From assembly GCA_937890825.1 (NCBI GenBank), contig CALADS010000080.1:62001-126000 (forward strand): a DNA stretch of 64,000 nucleotides, given 5' to 3'. Source of the stretch: an uncultured Bacteroides sp. Lineage in GTDB: Bacteria; Bacteroidota; Bacteroidia; Bacteroidales; Bacteroidaceae. The translations under genes and the position numbers were made by a program. Below, in pieces: positions 55,811 through 63,962 of the stretch. Each line of letters begins with the position of its first letter. Position 1 is the stretch's first letter. Under the pieces are notes generated by a model. The model was not told where the DNA came from. It saw only the letters and a list, made by a program, of their open reading frames with translations, and did no database searches.

Positions 55811-55841
55811 TTTGCAAGTTAAAAAAATGTCTCTATCTTTG
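55811..55841 (+). promoter_or_regulatory. promoter of tRNA-Lys (-33/-7)
   Basis: TTTG (55811-55814), 19 bases, then TATCTTTG (55834-55841) match the full consensus, 26 bases before the tRNA. Confidence 0.8.
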
Positions 55842-55866
55842 CACCCGCTAACAGCAATTAAGGATT

Positions 55867-55939
55867 GATTCGCTAGCTCAGCAGGTAGAGCACAACACTT
55901 TTAATGTTGGGGTCCTGGGTTCGAGCCCCAGGCGGATCA
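55867..55939 (+). tRNA. tRNA-Lys (anticodon TTT)
   Basis: A 73-base cloverleaf: acceptor GATTCGC with GCGGATC (one G-T pair), discriminator A, D arm GCTCAGCAGGTAGAGC, anticodon arm CAACA-CTTTTAA-TGTTG (anticodon TTT), T arm CTGGG-TTCGAGC-CCCAG. CCA is not encoded. A full consensus promoter precedes it and a terminator follows at 55960-56002. Confidence 0.97.
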
Positions 55940-55959
55940 CTCAATCGAAAAGTGGAAAT

Positions 55960-56002
55960 AAGACCGCTGATAATAAAATATTATCAGCGGTCTTTCTTTT
56001 TT
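55960..56002 (+). terminator. terminator after tRNA-Lys
   Basis: Arms of about 15 bp (55961-55975 and 55979-55993) with a short A-rich loop are followed by TTTCTTTTTT. Confidence 0.85.
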
Positions 56003-56167
56003 ATCCCTATAGTAAATTGAAGCAGCATACCGCACCTTACAGGAGGTGAAATAGGTGGACTTAATTTCCACATAAAAACAAGTCCACCTGATTGGATTAT
56101 ATTTCACTGATTCTCTGCGTTTTGCATAAAACAAACTCTTTTCAAAACATGTATTTTTGTACATACT

Positions 56168-56402
56168 TTTCCCAATTCAAACGTCAAGAAACGCCCCGTT
56201 GAAGTAGAAAGAGAGTTGGAAATCAACGAGAACATGGTTACAAATCCACCACTACATTGTAGATACCATAGTCTTCAACTCCTAACGTGTTCAGTACCAC
56301 ACGAGAAGTATAAAGCGATACCATCATTCCAAACACCATGCGCACATAGAGCATGAGGGTGTTCTTAGCTATGCGTTTGGTATTTTCTGATTGTGTCGCC
56401 AT
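56168..56402 (-). pseudogene. 5' fragment of an oligosaccharide flippase (Wzx-type), frameshifted and truncated
   Basis: From ATG 56402 the minus strand reads MATQSENTKRIAKNTLMLY, then SLYTSRVVLNTLGVEDYGIYNVV, the standard start of capsule or O-antigen flippases in Bacteroides. A one-base loss near 56248-56252 sends the frame to a TAA at 56238. In the next frame the protein continues with GGFVTMFSLISNSLS and RFLTFELGK before similarity ends near 56168. An intact flippase is about 480-520 aa, so some 400 residues are missing. Two AATCCATGGATT palindromes lie just upstream (56417-56430 and 56440-56451). With the nearby upxY gene it looks like what is left of a capsule locus. Confidence 0.8.
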
Positions 56403-56416
56403 GGAGTTGACTTTGC

Positions 56417-56624
56417 AAATCCATGGATTTAGAATCTTAAATCCATGGATTAAATTTCTTAAACTATAAGTTTAGGAAACTGTAGGTTTAAAAGAATGAA
56501 GCTACAGCTTTCAAAAAATTACTCTATAGGTTCGTTTCACTGGAATATCAATGAATTTTTAATCAGGTTCCATCCTTCACCTTTCACCTTTCATTCACTG
56601 ATAATCAAGGGGAAAGAGGTGAAT
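56417..56624. repeat. repeat cluster upstream of the flippase fragment
   Basis: Two ATCCATGGAT palindromes (56417-56430 and 56440-56451), a twofold 16-base direct repeat (AAACTrTArGTTTA; about 56461-56492), a GAAACTGTAG/CTACAGCTTTC hairpin (about 56475-56512), and a CCTTCACC...CTGATAATCAA...GGTGAA hairpin (about 56574-56624) fill this gene-free stretch. The last resembles 17468-17512. Otherwise 56003-56669 holds only the flippase fragment. Confidence 0.5.
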
Positions 56625-56669
56625 GGTTCACATGTTTCCCGCTTGCGGGTTTTGAAAATCTACAATGCG

Positions 56670-57593
56670 CTACAAACTTCTCACCTCTTCCAGTGAAAGT
56701 CCCGTGGCTTGGGCAATGACTTCATCATCCACCCCTAAGGCTTTAAATTGTCGGGCATTTTCTAATTTCTCTTCTGCACGACCTTCGGCAAGTCCTTCTG
56801 CACGGCCTTCTGCACGGCCTTCAGCACGTCCTTCCGCACGTCCTTCCGCTCGACCTTCCAACCTGCCTTCTTCCCGTTCTGTGTAAATATTATCTCGTAA
56901 AATCACGATATTATCCAAATGACGGTAGTAAGCTTTCAACTCACCTTTACTCAGTTTGGTGAGTCTAAGTTTCTCACGTGCTTCTACAAGCCCCGGAGCT
57001 GTGGCATCAGAAGGAATTTCACCGGTATTCAGGAAATAAATCCATTGCTCCAACGGCAATTTAGACCATCGGTTGAAATCATTGACTTTTAAGATATAAT
57101 ATTCCGGATAGAGTTCGCTCACAGCATCTACCTTAAACGTCTGCTTTTGAAACGGACTCAGTTCTAAAAGTTCATTCGTATGGATACCACGGAATTCGGT
57201 CTTACCATGATAGACAAAATCCGTTCCACAGCCCAGTGCAAAATAAACGATGTTGACGCTATAGATTTTTCGTATCTTTTCGTAACCGTCACCTTTGTAG
57301 ATATACTCGGTCACCAATTTGGAGGTACCGAACAATATGCGCTGAAAGTAAGCGTATTCGCTGTTATTCTGTATCTCGAACAGGATGAGCTCGCCCTTAC
57401 TGTTTTCTGCCAGCAAGTCAACGCGATTATACTTGTCGAATTCACTCTCCTGGTTACTTTCACTTTCCAGCAGACGTGATATCGTGATTTTTTCGTTTAG
57501 GAGCGTGGTCAACAACCCCTCCAAAACACTGAAGTTTGCCTTATCACGCAGCAAACGCTTCATAGCCCAGTCAAAACGGATGTAATCAGACAT
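56670..57593 (-). CDS. Rpn/PD-(D/E)XK nuclease-family putative transposase
   Basis: A 307-aa protein of the Rpn-like PDDEXK family, related to recombination-promoting nucleases. Residues 1-70 open with FDWAMKRLLRDKANFSVLEGLL and NRVDLLAENSKGELILFEIQ (catalytic Asp about 59 and ExQ about 73-75). Near the C-terminus is a tetrapeptide repeat of EGRA type, eight units (EGRL, five EGRA, EGLA, EGRA), encoded by a 12-bp minisatellite at 56775-56870. A short helical tail with GLSLEEVRSL follows. It is probably intact. Its position between upxY and the flippase fragment suggests it inserted into or survived the loss of a capsule locus. Confidence 0.85.
   Translation of the reverse strand: MSDYIRFDWAMKRLLRDKANFSVLEGLLTTLLNEKITISRLLESESNQESEFDKYNRVDLLAENSKGELILFEIQNNSEYAYFQRILFGTSKLVTEYIYKGDGYEKIRKIYSVNIVYFALGCGTDFVYHGKTEFRGIHTNELLELSPFQKQTFKVDAVSELYPEYYILKVNDFNRWSKLPLEQWIYFLNTGEIPSDATAPGLVEAREKLRLTKLSKGELKAYYRHLDNIVILRDNIYTEREEGRLEGRAEGRAEGRAEGRAEGRAEGLAEGRAEEKLENARQFKALGVDDEVIAQATGLSLEEVRSL
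56775..56870. repeat. 12-bp minisatellite inside the Rpn-like gene
   Basis: Eight consecutive 12-base units (plus strand TGCACGGCCTTC and variants) encode the EGRA repeat. Two adjacent units are identical. Gain or loss of units would keep the reading frame. Confidence 0.85.
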
Positions 57594-57681
57594 AGTAACT
57601 TACTATTTAGTATTTTCAATCACAAAATAAACGATTTATCCTGAGATTCACAACAAAACATATCGGTAATTCTTCGGCCGA

Positions 57682-58218
57682 TTACACAAACTGGATGTAC
57701 TCCGGATTCACTTCTACGCCCGCTGCCAGATAACCTTTCAGCTCTACCAGCAGTCGTTTCACCTTACTGCCACGGACAGACAGTAAGTAGCCCTGGTAGC
57801 CGTTGAGCGGGCCACCGATGATACTGATTTTCTTACCATACATCTGCGGAGTAATTTCTTCGGGTAAATAGTACTGCGTGGATTTGGAAGCCTTCACGGC
57901 CTGCATAAAGTGATTCATATCTGCCTGAGGCACTACCATGGGCTCCCGGTAGGTATTGCGCAACCAACGGTACTGAAGGGTGGGCATCTTGGCCACGAGC
58001 GGATCCAAATGCTGGCGGGAATCGTAAACAAATAATAAATCTTGTAAAACTGGCACTGTTATTCGCTCACGTTTACCTTTTTTAATAACAATATTCCATT
58101 TCGTGGGAACAAAAACGGTTACATCGTTGTTTGATAAGAACTTATAGGCAGGGAGTTTGGCATTCACCCGCTTTAAGTCGCGCATCACAAACCATTGTTT
58201 TTGTGTGAGGTCTTCCAT
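57682..58218 (-). CDS. UpxY-type NusG-like transcription antiterminator
   Basis: A 178-aa NusG paralogue of the UpxY family, which lets RNA polymerase read through the long leader of a particular capsule operon. The NusG N-terminal domain is seen in WFVMRDLKRVNAKLPAY (about 9-25), the WNIVIKKGKRERITVPVLQDLLFVY segment (about 41-65) and YRWLRNTYREPMVVP (about 83-97). The KOW-like C-terminus follows (ISIIGGPLNGYQGYLLSVRGSKVKRLLVEL, about 132-161). UpxY genes normally open a capsule locus, usually with upxZ next; neither upxZ nor glycosyltransferases are present. No invertible promoter was recognised in the 213 bases upstream. Confidence 0.9.
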   Translation of the reverse strand: MEDLTQKQWFVMRDLKRVNAKLPAYKFLSNNDVTVFVPTKWNIVIKKGKRERITVPVLQDLLFVYDSRQHLDPLVAKMPTLQYRWLRNTYREPMVVPQADMNHFMQAVKASKSTQYYLPEEITPQMYGKKISIIGGPLNGYQGYLLSVRGSKVKRLLVELKGYLAAGVEVNPEYIQFV

Positions 58219-58431
58219 AGGTTCACCTTTCAGTTAAAGGCAATACAGCCAATCCTGCAAGAGTTATTATCAATCTAGTAATCAAGCAGTTAAATCTATA
58301 ACAAAGAAACATCCGATTATTTTGCAGAGTATTATTGGCTCTAATTTTGAGTCATAAAATCATAGTTTCTTCGAATATATAATATAGTTCTCTACATAGG
58401 TGAAATATACGATAATGTAAGAAAATATTTT

Positions 58432-59559
58432 TTACCCCAGCAACGCTCGCATAGTCTTCATTTTTTCTACAGTTTCCTGCCATTCGGAAGTGGCTTCCGA
58501 TTGGGACAAGATGCCTCCACCTGCATAGAGGCGCACGGCTTCTGAAAAGATTTCCATGCAGCGGAGATTGACGAAAAGGGCGGTGTGGCCGCCGGGATTC
58601 AACGAACCTACGAAACCGGAATAATAGCGACGGTCGTAGCCTTCCTGACGGTTGATAAAGTGATAGGTATCCTGCTTGGGCAGACCGCAAACGGCAGGCG
58701 TAGGATGCAGGGCATCGAGCAGCTCTCCTAAACGGGAAGGCTCGTGCAGCAGAAAGTGAAAATCGGTCTTGAGGTGTACCACGCCTCCGGCACGGGTGGT
58801 ATAGGGGCCTTCTTCGGTGATTTCATGTCCGTAGCTGCTCAACAGGGTGCGGATGTAATCGGCCACACAGGCTTGTTCCTGACGGTTCTTCTCGCTCCAA
58901 TGGGTGGGCATCACATCGCCTTGCATGGGCATGGTGCCTGCCAGGGCTACGGTATGCCAGCTATGGAGTTCTCCGCTGAGCAGGATTTCGGGAGTGCTTC
59001 CCATCCAGGTGCCGGTAACGGGAGTATGGCAAAGATAAACCATCATCCGAGGATAACGGCGACAGGCTTCCTGAAAGGCACGGAATACGGAAAAACCGGA
59101 CACAAGGGGCTGCAGGGAGGCGCGAGAGAGAACCAACTTGCGGAAACGGCCTGCCTGCAACGGCTGGATAAAGCGGTGGAAGGCGGCCTGATAGGCAGCG
59201 GACTCTTCTGCGGAGGAAGGGGCCGGAACAGACGGCTGGCCTTGGCCGGCAGACAACGGACTGACGGCGGAGGGCTCAGCAAGGAGAGCGGCTATCTCTT
59301 CCCATCCGTAGGCGGTGACATCGGGGCGTATCAGTACGACGGGATGCTGGACGGAGGGGGAAAAGGGGGCCATCACAAAGCCCGACCGGGTGCCGAGTGA
59401 GGCTACTGTAGGAAGTTGTTCTACTTCGCCGGAGGTCTGCCAGACCAACCGGCAACCATCGGTCCACGGCATGCGATACAGGGCGAAAGCGGCATCGGCT
59501 TGTATCAGGGATTCTATCGCTGAGGTGAGGTGGGCTGTCATCATTTGCATTGTTTCCAT
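58432..59559 (-). CDS. menF: isochorismate synthase
   Basis: MenF converts chorismate to isochorismate at the head of menaquinone synthesis. The 375-aa chorismate-binding protein has the conserved KLVLSRA (about 140), PVTGTWMGSTPEILL (about 182-196), TVALAGTMPMQG (about 204-215), WSEKNRQEQACVADYI (about 222-237), HLKTDFHF (about 262), LHPTPAVCGLPK (about 285-296) and FVNLRCMEI (about 332) motifs, covering the Mg and chorismate sites. Its ATG overlaps the preceding TPR gene by 19 bases. It stands about 44 kb from menD. Confidence 0.93.
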   Translation of the reverse strand: METMQMMTAHLTSAIESLIQADAAFALYRMPWTDGCRLVWQTSGEVEQLPTVASLGTRSGFVMAPFSPSVQHPVVLIRPDVTAYGWEEIAALLAEPSAVSPLSAGQGQPSVPAPSSAEESAAYQAAFHRFIQPLQAGRFRKLVLSRASLQPLVSGFSVFRAFQEACRRYPRMMVYLCHTPVTGTWMGSTPEILLSGELHSWHTVALAGTMPMQGDVMPTHWSEKNRQEQACVADYIRTLLSSYGHEITEEGPYTTRAGGVVHLKTDFHFLLHEPSRLGELLDALHPTPAVCGLPKQDTYHFINRQEGYDRRYYSGFVGSLNPGGHTALFVNLRCMEIFSEAVRLYAGGGILSQSEATSEWQETVEKMKTMRALLG

Positions 59560-60416
59560 AAATCTCGGATTTCTGCCTGGGGAACGCCCAAGGCCATAGC
59601 TTGTGTCAAATCGTCTTTGGCCAGACGCTTCTTGCCTTGGGTGAGGTAGATTTGTCCGCGCATCAGATAGGCTTCGGCCTGAGAGGGATTCAGGCGAAGG
59701 GCTTCTTCGAGGTCGAGCAGGGCCAGGTCGGTATGTTTCAGGTCTTTTTCCACTCCGGCACGGGCCACATAGAGCAGGGAGAGCTGGTGGACGTCAGGGT
59801 GGGTGCTTTCGGCTTCGGCTTGTACCAGACGGTTGAGGATGCCGAAGGCTTCTTCAAGTTTGCCTTCTTTCTGGGCCAGCGTGGCCAGTCCCAAGCGGGC
59901 TTTGAAATCGGTGGGATGGGCTTTGAGCAGACGGTTATAGTCGGCACGGGCCCAAGCGTAGTCGCGGTGCTGCATGTAGATGTAGGCACGCATCAGCAGG
60001 GCTTCGGCGTGGTCGGGGTCGGCATCGAGCACCAGGGAGTAGTCGGCACGGGCGGCATCATTCTTGCCCAGCTCCAGGTAAAGGGTGGCGCGATTCAGCA
60101 GGATGGGCACGGTGCGGGGGGCTATGTTGAGGGCATAGTTGTAGCTTTCCAGTGCCTGCTCGTATTTCTTTTGCCGGCGCTGGATGGTGCCGAGGTTGGA
60201 AAACAACAGGGCGTTATGGGGATTGGCCGGTTCCAGTTTCAAGGCCTCACGAAGGAGGGTTTCGGCCAACTGCAGGCTGTCGTGCTCGGTGGCTTGCACG
60301 GCACGCTCGCTCAGTTCACGGTAACTTTGGGCGGACAGTACGGCAGGAAGCAGTACGGACAGCCCTATGAGTAGGAAACTTCGTCTGATAAAAGACAGGG
60401 ATTTCAGATGGTTCAT
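59541..60416 (-). CDS. secreted tetratricopeptide-repeat protein
   Basis: A 291-aa protein with a signal peptide (cleavage near LSAQ, 30) and about six TPR units (positions 32-285; NALLFSNLGTIQRRQKKYEQALESYNYALNIAP, then repeated A..Y...G......A patterns), so a periplasmic scaffold for protein contacts. Its end overlaps menF by 19 bases, so the two are translated from one message, though a functional link to menaquinone is not known. A -7 box is at 60443-60450. Confidence 0.85.
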   Translation of the reverse strand: MNHLKSLSFIRRSFLLIGLSVLLPAVLSAQSYRELSERAVQATEHDSLQLAETLLREALKLEPANPHNALLFSNLGTIQRRQKKYEQALESYNYALNIAPRTVPILLNRATLYLELGKNDAARADYSLVLDADPDHAEALLMRAYIYMQHRDYAWARADYNRLLKAHPTDFKARLGLATLAQKEGKLEEAFGILNRLVQAEAESTHPDVHQLSLLYVARAGVEKDLKHTDLALLDLEEALRLNPSQAEAYLMRGQIYLTQGKKRLAKDDLTQAMALGVPQAEIRDLWKQCK

Positions 60417-60442
60417 AGTGTATATATATTGGTTTAAGCATA

Positions 60443-60450
60443 CAAAGATA
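60443..60450 (-). promoter_or_regulatory. -7 promoter box of the TPR-menF unit
   Basis: Minus-strand TATCTTTG matches TAnnTTTG, 27 bases before the TPR gene ATG. Confidence 0.55.
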
Positions 60451-60473
60451 CAAGAGAGTGAGCAGCTGATAAA

Positions 60474-60537
60474 GGAATTAGGAGTTAAAGGGAGTTAAGG
60501 GGGAGTTAAGAGAGGAGTTAGAGGGAGTTAGGGATTA
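60474..60537. repeat. GGAGTTA repeat tract
   Basis: About six purine-rich GGAGTTA-type words follow each other on the plus strand. The same word in the opposite orientation (TAACTCC) recurs at 12424-12456. It directly precedes repeat array B. Confidence 0.65.
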
Positions 60538-60540
60538 ATA

Positions 60541-60620
60541 GCAACTGGCTGCATGCGCCCTTGCAACCGCTTGCATTGGGTTATGCAACCGCTTGCGCTG
60601 GGCCATGCAGCCAGCTGCTT
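60541..60620. repeat. 22-bp tandem repeat array B
   Basis: Four units begin at 60541, 60563, 60585 and 60607 (GCAACCGCTTGCA core). Read on the minus strand they have the same TGCAAG-N4-TGCAAG-N6 layout as array A at 20100-20181, with CGGT as the most frequent N4. It lies between leuB and the TPR gene. Confidence 0.8.
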
Positions 60621-60629
60621 AAAAGAGGG

Positions 60630-61691
60630 TTATGCTTGCTGAATCCAATCTACTATCCAGGCTCCTACTTCGCGGGTGCCGTAACGGGCTCCGCCTTCTA
60701 CCTGGATCTCGGGGGTACGTACGCAGGCATCGAGCGAGGCATCGACGGCACGGCGTATCAGGGTACCTTCTGCTTTCAGGTCGAAATATTCGAAGAGCAT
60801 GGCTACGGAGAGTATCTGTGCCAGCGGGTTGGCAATGTTCTGTCCCTTGGCTTGCGGCCAACTGCCGTGAATGGGTTCGAAGACAGGGGTGCCAGAACCG
60901 GTGGAAGCGGAAGGGAGCAGTCCCATAGATCCGCTGATGCACGAGCCTTCGTCGGTGAGGATGTCGCCAAAGGTGTTCTCTGTCACCATGACATCGAAGA
61001 ATGTAGGCTCCTGAATCATACGCATGGCGGCATTGTCTACATACATATAATCGGTGGTGACTTCCGGATAACGGGGTGCCATTTCCTGCGCTATCAGACG
61101 CCACAGGCGGCTGGATGCCAAGACATTGGCCTTGTCGACCACGGTGAGGTGCTTACGGCGCTTCAGGGCGTATTCGAAACCTACTTGCAGAATGCGTTCT
61201 ATCTCGGCACGGGTGTAGTAGTTGGTATCGTAGGCTTTCTCGTTGTCTTGATACTTCTGGCCGAAATACATACCGCCGGTGAGCTCACGGATGCAGATAA
61301 AGTCGGCTCCGTCTACCAGCTCGGCGCGAAGGGGCGACTTATGGAGCAGGCACTTGAATGTCTGCACCGGACGGATGTTGGCGAAAAGGCCCAGCTTCTT
61401 GCGCATGGCCAGCAACCCTTGTTCGGGGCGCACCTTGGCGGTGGGGTCGTTATCGAACTTGGGGTCGCCCACGGCTGAAAAAAGCACGGCATCGGCACGA
61501 CAGCAGGTCTGGTAGGTTTCTTCGGGAAAAGGGTCGCCTACCTTATCGATGGCATCGGCTCCGCAAAGGGCGTATTCATACTGCACGGTATGTCCGAACT
61601 TCTTACAAACGGCGGTCATTACATCCACTCCTACAGCGGATATTTCGGGGCCGATACCGTCACCGGCCAACACTGCAATCTTTAATTTCAT
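60630..61691 (-). CDS. leuB: 3-isopropylmalate dehydrogenase
   Basis: LeuB oxidatively decarboxylates 3-isopropylmalate in leucine synthesis. The 353-aa protein opens with LAGDGIGPEISA (about 8-19), has the substrate-binding Arg cluster (VRPEQGLLAMRKKLGLFANIRP, about 86-107), RELTGGMYFG (about 134-143), DKANVLASSRLWR (about 188-200), and the isocitrate/isopropylmalate dehydrogenase signature NTFGDILTDEGSCISGSMG (about 244-262). It is last in the leuC-leuD-synthase-leuB series on the minus strand, 105 bases after the synthase gene. Confidence 0.96.
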   Translation of the reverse strand: MKLKIAVLAGDGIGPEISAVGVDVMTAVCKKFGHTVQYEYALCGADAIDKVGDPFPEETYQTCCRADAVLFSAVGDPKFDNDPTAKVRPEQGLLAMRKKLGLFANIRPVQTFKCLLHKSPLRAELVDGADFICIRELTGGMYFGQKYQDNEKAYDTNYYTRAEIERILQVGFEYALKRRKHLTVVDKANVLASSRLWRLIAQEMAPRYPEVTTDYMYVDNAAMRMIQEPTFFDVMVTENTFGDILTDEGSCISGSMGLLPSASTGSGTPVFEPIHGSWPQAKGQNIANPLAQILSVAMLFEYFDLKAEGTLIRRAVDASLDACVRTPEIQVEGGARYGTREVGAWIVDWIQQA

Positions 61692-61796
61692 CTTTTTTAT
61701 CTTTTTAAGCCATTCAATCTTTTTTCAACAGTTCATCTATTTTCTCTTTAGCTGCTGCATTCTTCTGTTTTGTCTTTCAAAAAACAATCCGCTACA

Positions 61797-63317
61797 CTAC
61801 CCTATCATATTCAGCATCTTCACCGTGGCCTTGATGGCCGCTTCGGTCTGGTCGGCATCTAGTCCGCGGGTGCGGAACATTTTACCTTCATAGCTCCAGG
61901 TGATGACGGTCTGCACAAAGGCATCGGTGCGTCCTCCGGGCGGAATGGTCACGGCATAATTCGTCAGCATGGGAAACTTGCGGTTCAGCGTCGTCTTGTA
62001 AATCTTCCGCAACGCCCGCACAAAAGCATCGTACTGACCGTCGCCGCTACTGCTCTCTTCATATTCCTTGCCGTCAATCTCTATCCGCAGGGTAGCCATC
62101 GGCTTCAGCCCGTAGGCCAGGTTCACAAAATAGCTTTTCAGTTTCACCCGGTCGGCCCGCACATCGTGTTTCAGCACATCGCTCACGATGTAGGGCAAGT
62201 CTTCCCGGGTGACCAGTTCCTTCTTGTCGCCCAGTTCGATGATGCGTTCCGTGACCTTCCGCATGGCCTCCTCGTCCAGTTCCAGCCCCAAGTCCTCCAG
62301 GTTCTTGCGGATATTTGCCTTGCCGCTGTTCTTGCCCAGAGCGTACTCGCGCTTACGGCCAAATCGTTCGGGCAGCAAATCGTTGCAATACAGGTTGCTC
62401 TTATTGTCGCCATCGGCATGCACTCCGGCTACCTGGGTAAAGACATGTTCGCCCACGATGGGCTTGTTGGCGGGAATGACTATGCCCGAGTACGACTCTA
62501 CCACACGGCTCACCTCATTGAGCCGGCTCTCATCGATGCCCGTCACGGCACTGAAATGATCTTTCAGAATGGCCTGTACGCTAGACAGTGGAGCATTGCC
62601 TGCCCGCTCGCCCAACCCGTTGATGGTGGTGTGCAGCCCCTTACAGCCGCTGAGTACGGCAGCCAACACATTGCTCACGGCCAGGTCGTAGTCATTGTGA
62701 GCGTGAAAATCGAAATGGGTATCGGGATAGCGCTTCACCATCTTCCGCATGTATTCTATGACCTGCAGCGGATTGAGGATACCCAGGGTATCGGGCAGCA
62801 TATAGCGCCGGATGCCGCTGTGGGCCAAACCGTCCATCAACTGAAAGACATATTCGGGAGAATCTTTCATGCCGTTGCTCCAGTCTTCCAAATAGACATT
62901 GACTTCCATCTGAAGGCTGTGGGCATAGCTTACCACCGACAGAATATCGGCGAGATGGGCTTCGGGCGACTTTTGCAACTGACGGGTGCAGTGCTTCAGC
63001 GAACCCTTGCAGAGGAGATTGATGACGCGGCAACCGGTGGAATGGATCCAGTCGGCCGACTGATGACCGTCGACAAACCCCAGCACCTCTACCTGAGGCA
63101 GCAAACTGCGGCGGGCAGCCCAGTCGCAAATCATCTTCACCGCCTGATGCTCACCCTCGGATACGCGGGCAGAAGCCACCTCCAGGCGGTCTACCTTCAG
63201 TTCTTCGAGCAAGAGGCGGGCTATCATCAGTTTCTCGTGCGGCACGAAAGATACTCCGCTGGTCTGCTCGCCATCGCGCAGCGTGGTATCCATAATTTCT
63301 ATTTTGGGATGTTTCAT
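61797..63317 (-). CDS. alpha-isopropylmalate/citramalate synthase-family enzyme
   Basis: A 506-aa DRE-TIM enzyme condensing acetyl-CoA with a 2-oxo acid. The catalytic TIM barrel has MDTTLRDGEQTSGVSF (about 9-24), HAHNDYDLAVSN (about 206-217) and NGLGERAGNAPL (about 235-246). A C-terminal LeuA dimer/allosteric domain (about 370-505) ends with AAIKATVKMLN. In Bacteroidales such a protein sits beside leuC/leuD/leuB, alongside a separate leuA elsewhere. It could be a second isopropylmalate synthase or a citramalate synthase for isoleucine. The sequence alone does not settle the substrate. ATG 63317 overlaps the leuD stop by one base. Confidence 0.85.
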   Translation of the reverse strand: MKHPKIEIMDTTLRDGEQTSGVSFVPHEKLMIARLLLEELKVDRLEVASARVSEGEHQAVKMICDWAARRSLLPQVEVLGFVDGHQSADWIHSTGCRVINLLCKGSLKHCTRQLQKSPEAHLADILSVVSYAHSLQMEVNVYLEDWSNGMKDSPEYVFQLMDGLAHSGIRRYMLPDTLGILNPLQVIEYMRKMVKRYPDTHFDFHAHNDYDLAVSNVLAAVLSGCKGLHTTINGLGERAGNAPLSSVQAILKDHFSAVTGIDESRLNEVSRVVESYSGIVIPANKPIVGEHVFTQVAGVHADGDNKSNLYCNDLLPERFGRKREYALGKNSGKANIRKNLEDLGLELDEEAMRKVTERIIELGDKKELVTREDLPYIVSDVLKHDVRADRVKLKSYFVNLAYGLKPMATLRIEIDGKEYEESSSGDGQYDAFVRALRKIYKTTLNRKFPMLTNYAVTIPPGGRTDAFVQTVITWSYEGKMFRTRGLDADQTEAAIKATVKMLNMIG

Positions 63318-63916
63318 CAAAGGGGTCGATTTTGTTCAAATTCTACTATCTTGGAGCGATTCTCTACCAGAAAATCGATGTCGTCCAGGCCGTGCATCAG
63401 GCAATGTTTCTTATAGGCATTGATTTCAAAGGATTCGCAGGTGCCGGTGGAAAGGTTGGTGATGGTCTGCGCCGGCAGATTCACCTCTACCTGCATACGG
63501 GGGTCGGCGGCAATAGACCGGAACAGCTCTTGCAGGAAAGATTCGCTTACCACTACGGGCAGAACAAAATTATTCAGCTCATTGTTCTTATGGATGTCGG
63601 CAAAAAAGCTGCTCACCACTACCCGGAAACCATAGCCGGCCAAGGCCCAGGCGGCATGCTCGCGGCTGGAACCGGAGCCGAAATTCTGGCCTGCTACCAG
63701 GATTTGTCCGCCATAAAGGGGGTTGTTCAGCACAAAGTCGGGATTGGGGCTGCCGTCGGGGCGATAGCGCCAATCGCAGAACAGATGGTCGCCGAAAAAC
63801 TGCTCGTCGCGGGTGGTGGCTTTGAGAAAACGGGCGGGAATAATCTGGTCGGTGTCCACATTCTCTAGCGGAAGGGGCACACAGGTGCTGGTAAGTATGG
63901 AAAATTTCTGTTTCAT
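63317..63916 (-). CDS. leuD: 3-isopropylmalate dehydratase small subunit
   Basis: LeuD pairs with LeuC to isomerise 2- to 3-isopropylmalate. The 199-aa swivel-domain protein shows PLENVDTDQIIPARFL (about 15-30), the GQNFGSGSSREHAAWAL signature (about 76-92), FFADIHKNNELNNF (about 103-116) and the C-terminal INAYKKHCLMHGLDDIDFLV segment. Its start follows the leuC stop by 46 bases containing a small hairpin (63941-63958). Confidence 0.96.
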   Translation of the reverse strand: MKQKFSILTSTCVPLPLENVDTDQIIPARFLKATTRDEQFFGDHLFCDWRYRPDGSPNPDFVLNNPLYGGQILVAGQNFGSGSSREHAAWALAGYGFRVVVSSFFADIHKNNELNNFVLPVVVSESFLQELFRSIAADPRMQVEVNLPAQTITNLSTGTCESFEINAYKKHCLMHGLDDIDFLVENRSKIVEFEQNRPL

Positions 63917-63940
63917 ATCGTTGGTTCTGAGAAATGATTA

Positions 63941-63958
63941 CCTGACAAATGTGTCAGG
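63941..63958. other. small hairpin between leuC and leuD
   Basis: CCTGACA-AATG-TGTCAGG has perfect 7-bp arms with a four-base loop. There is no T tract, so it is not a typical terminator; it may stabilise the message. Confidence 0.5.
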
Positions 63959-63962
63959 ACGG

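Noticed and set aside
56670..57593. Insertion sequence transposase
   Set aside because: The Rpn-like family is often labelled transposase, but there are no terminal inverted repeats or target duplications here.
55867..58218. Integrative element inserted at tRNA-Lys
   Set aside because: No integrase, no repeat of the tRNA 3' end and no mobilisation genes are present. The content looks like capsule decay.
58219..58431. Invertible capsule promoter upstream of upxY
   Set aside because: I looked for flanking inverted repeats of the known type and found none in this 213-base stretch.
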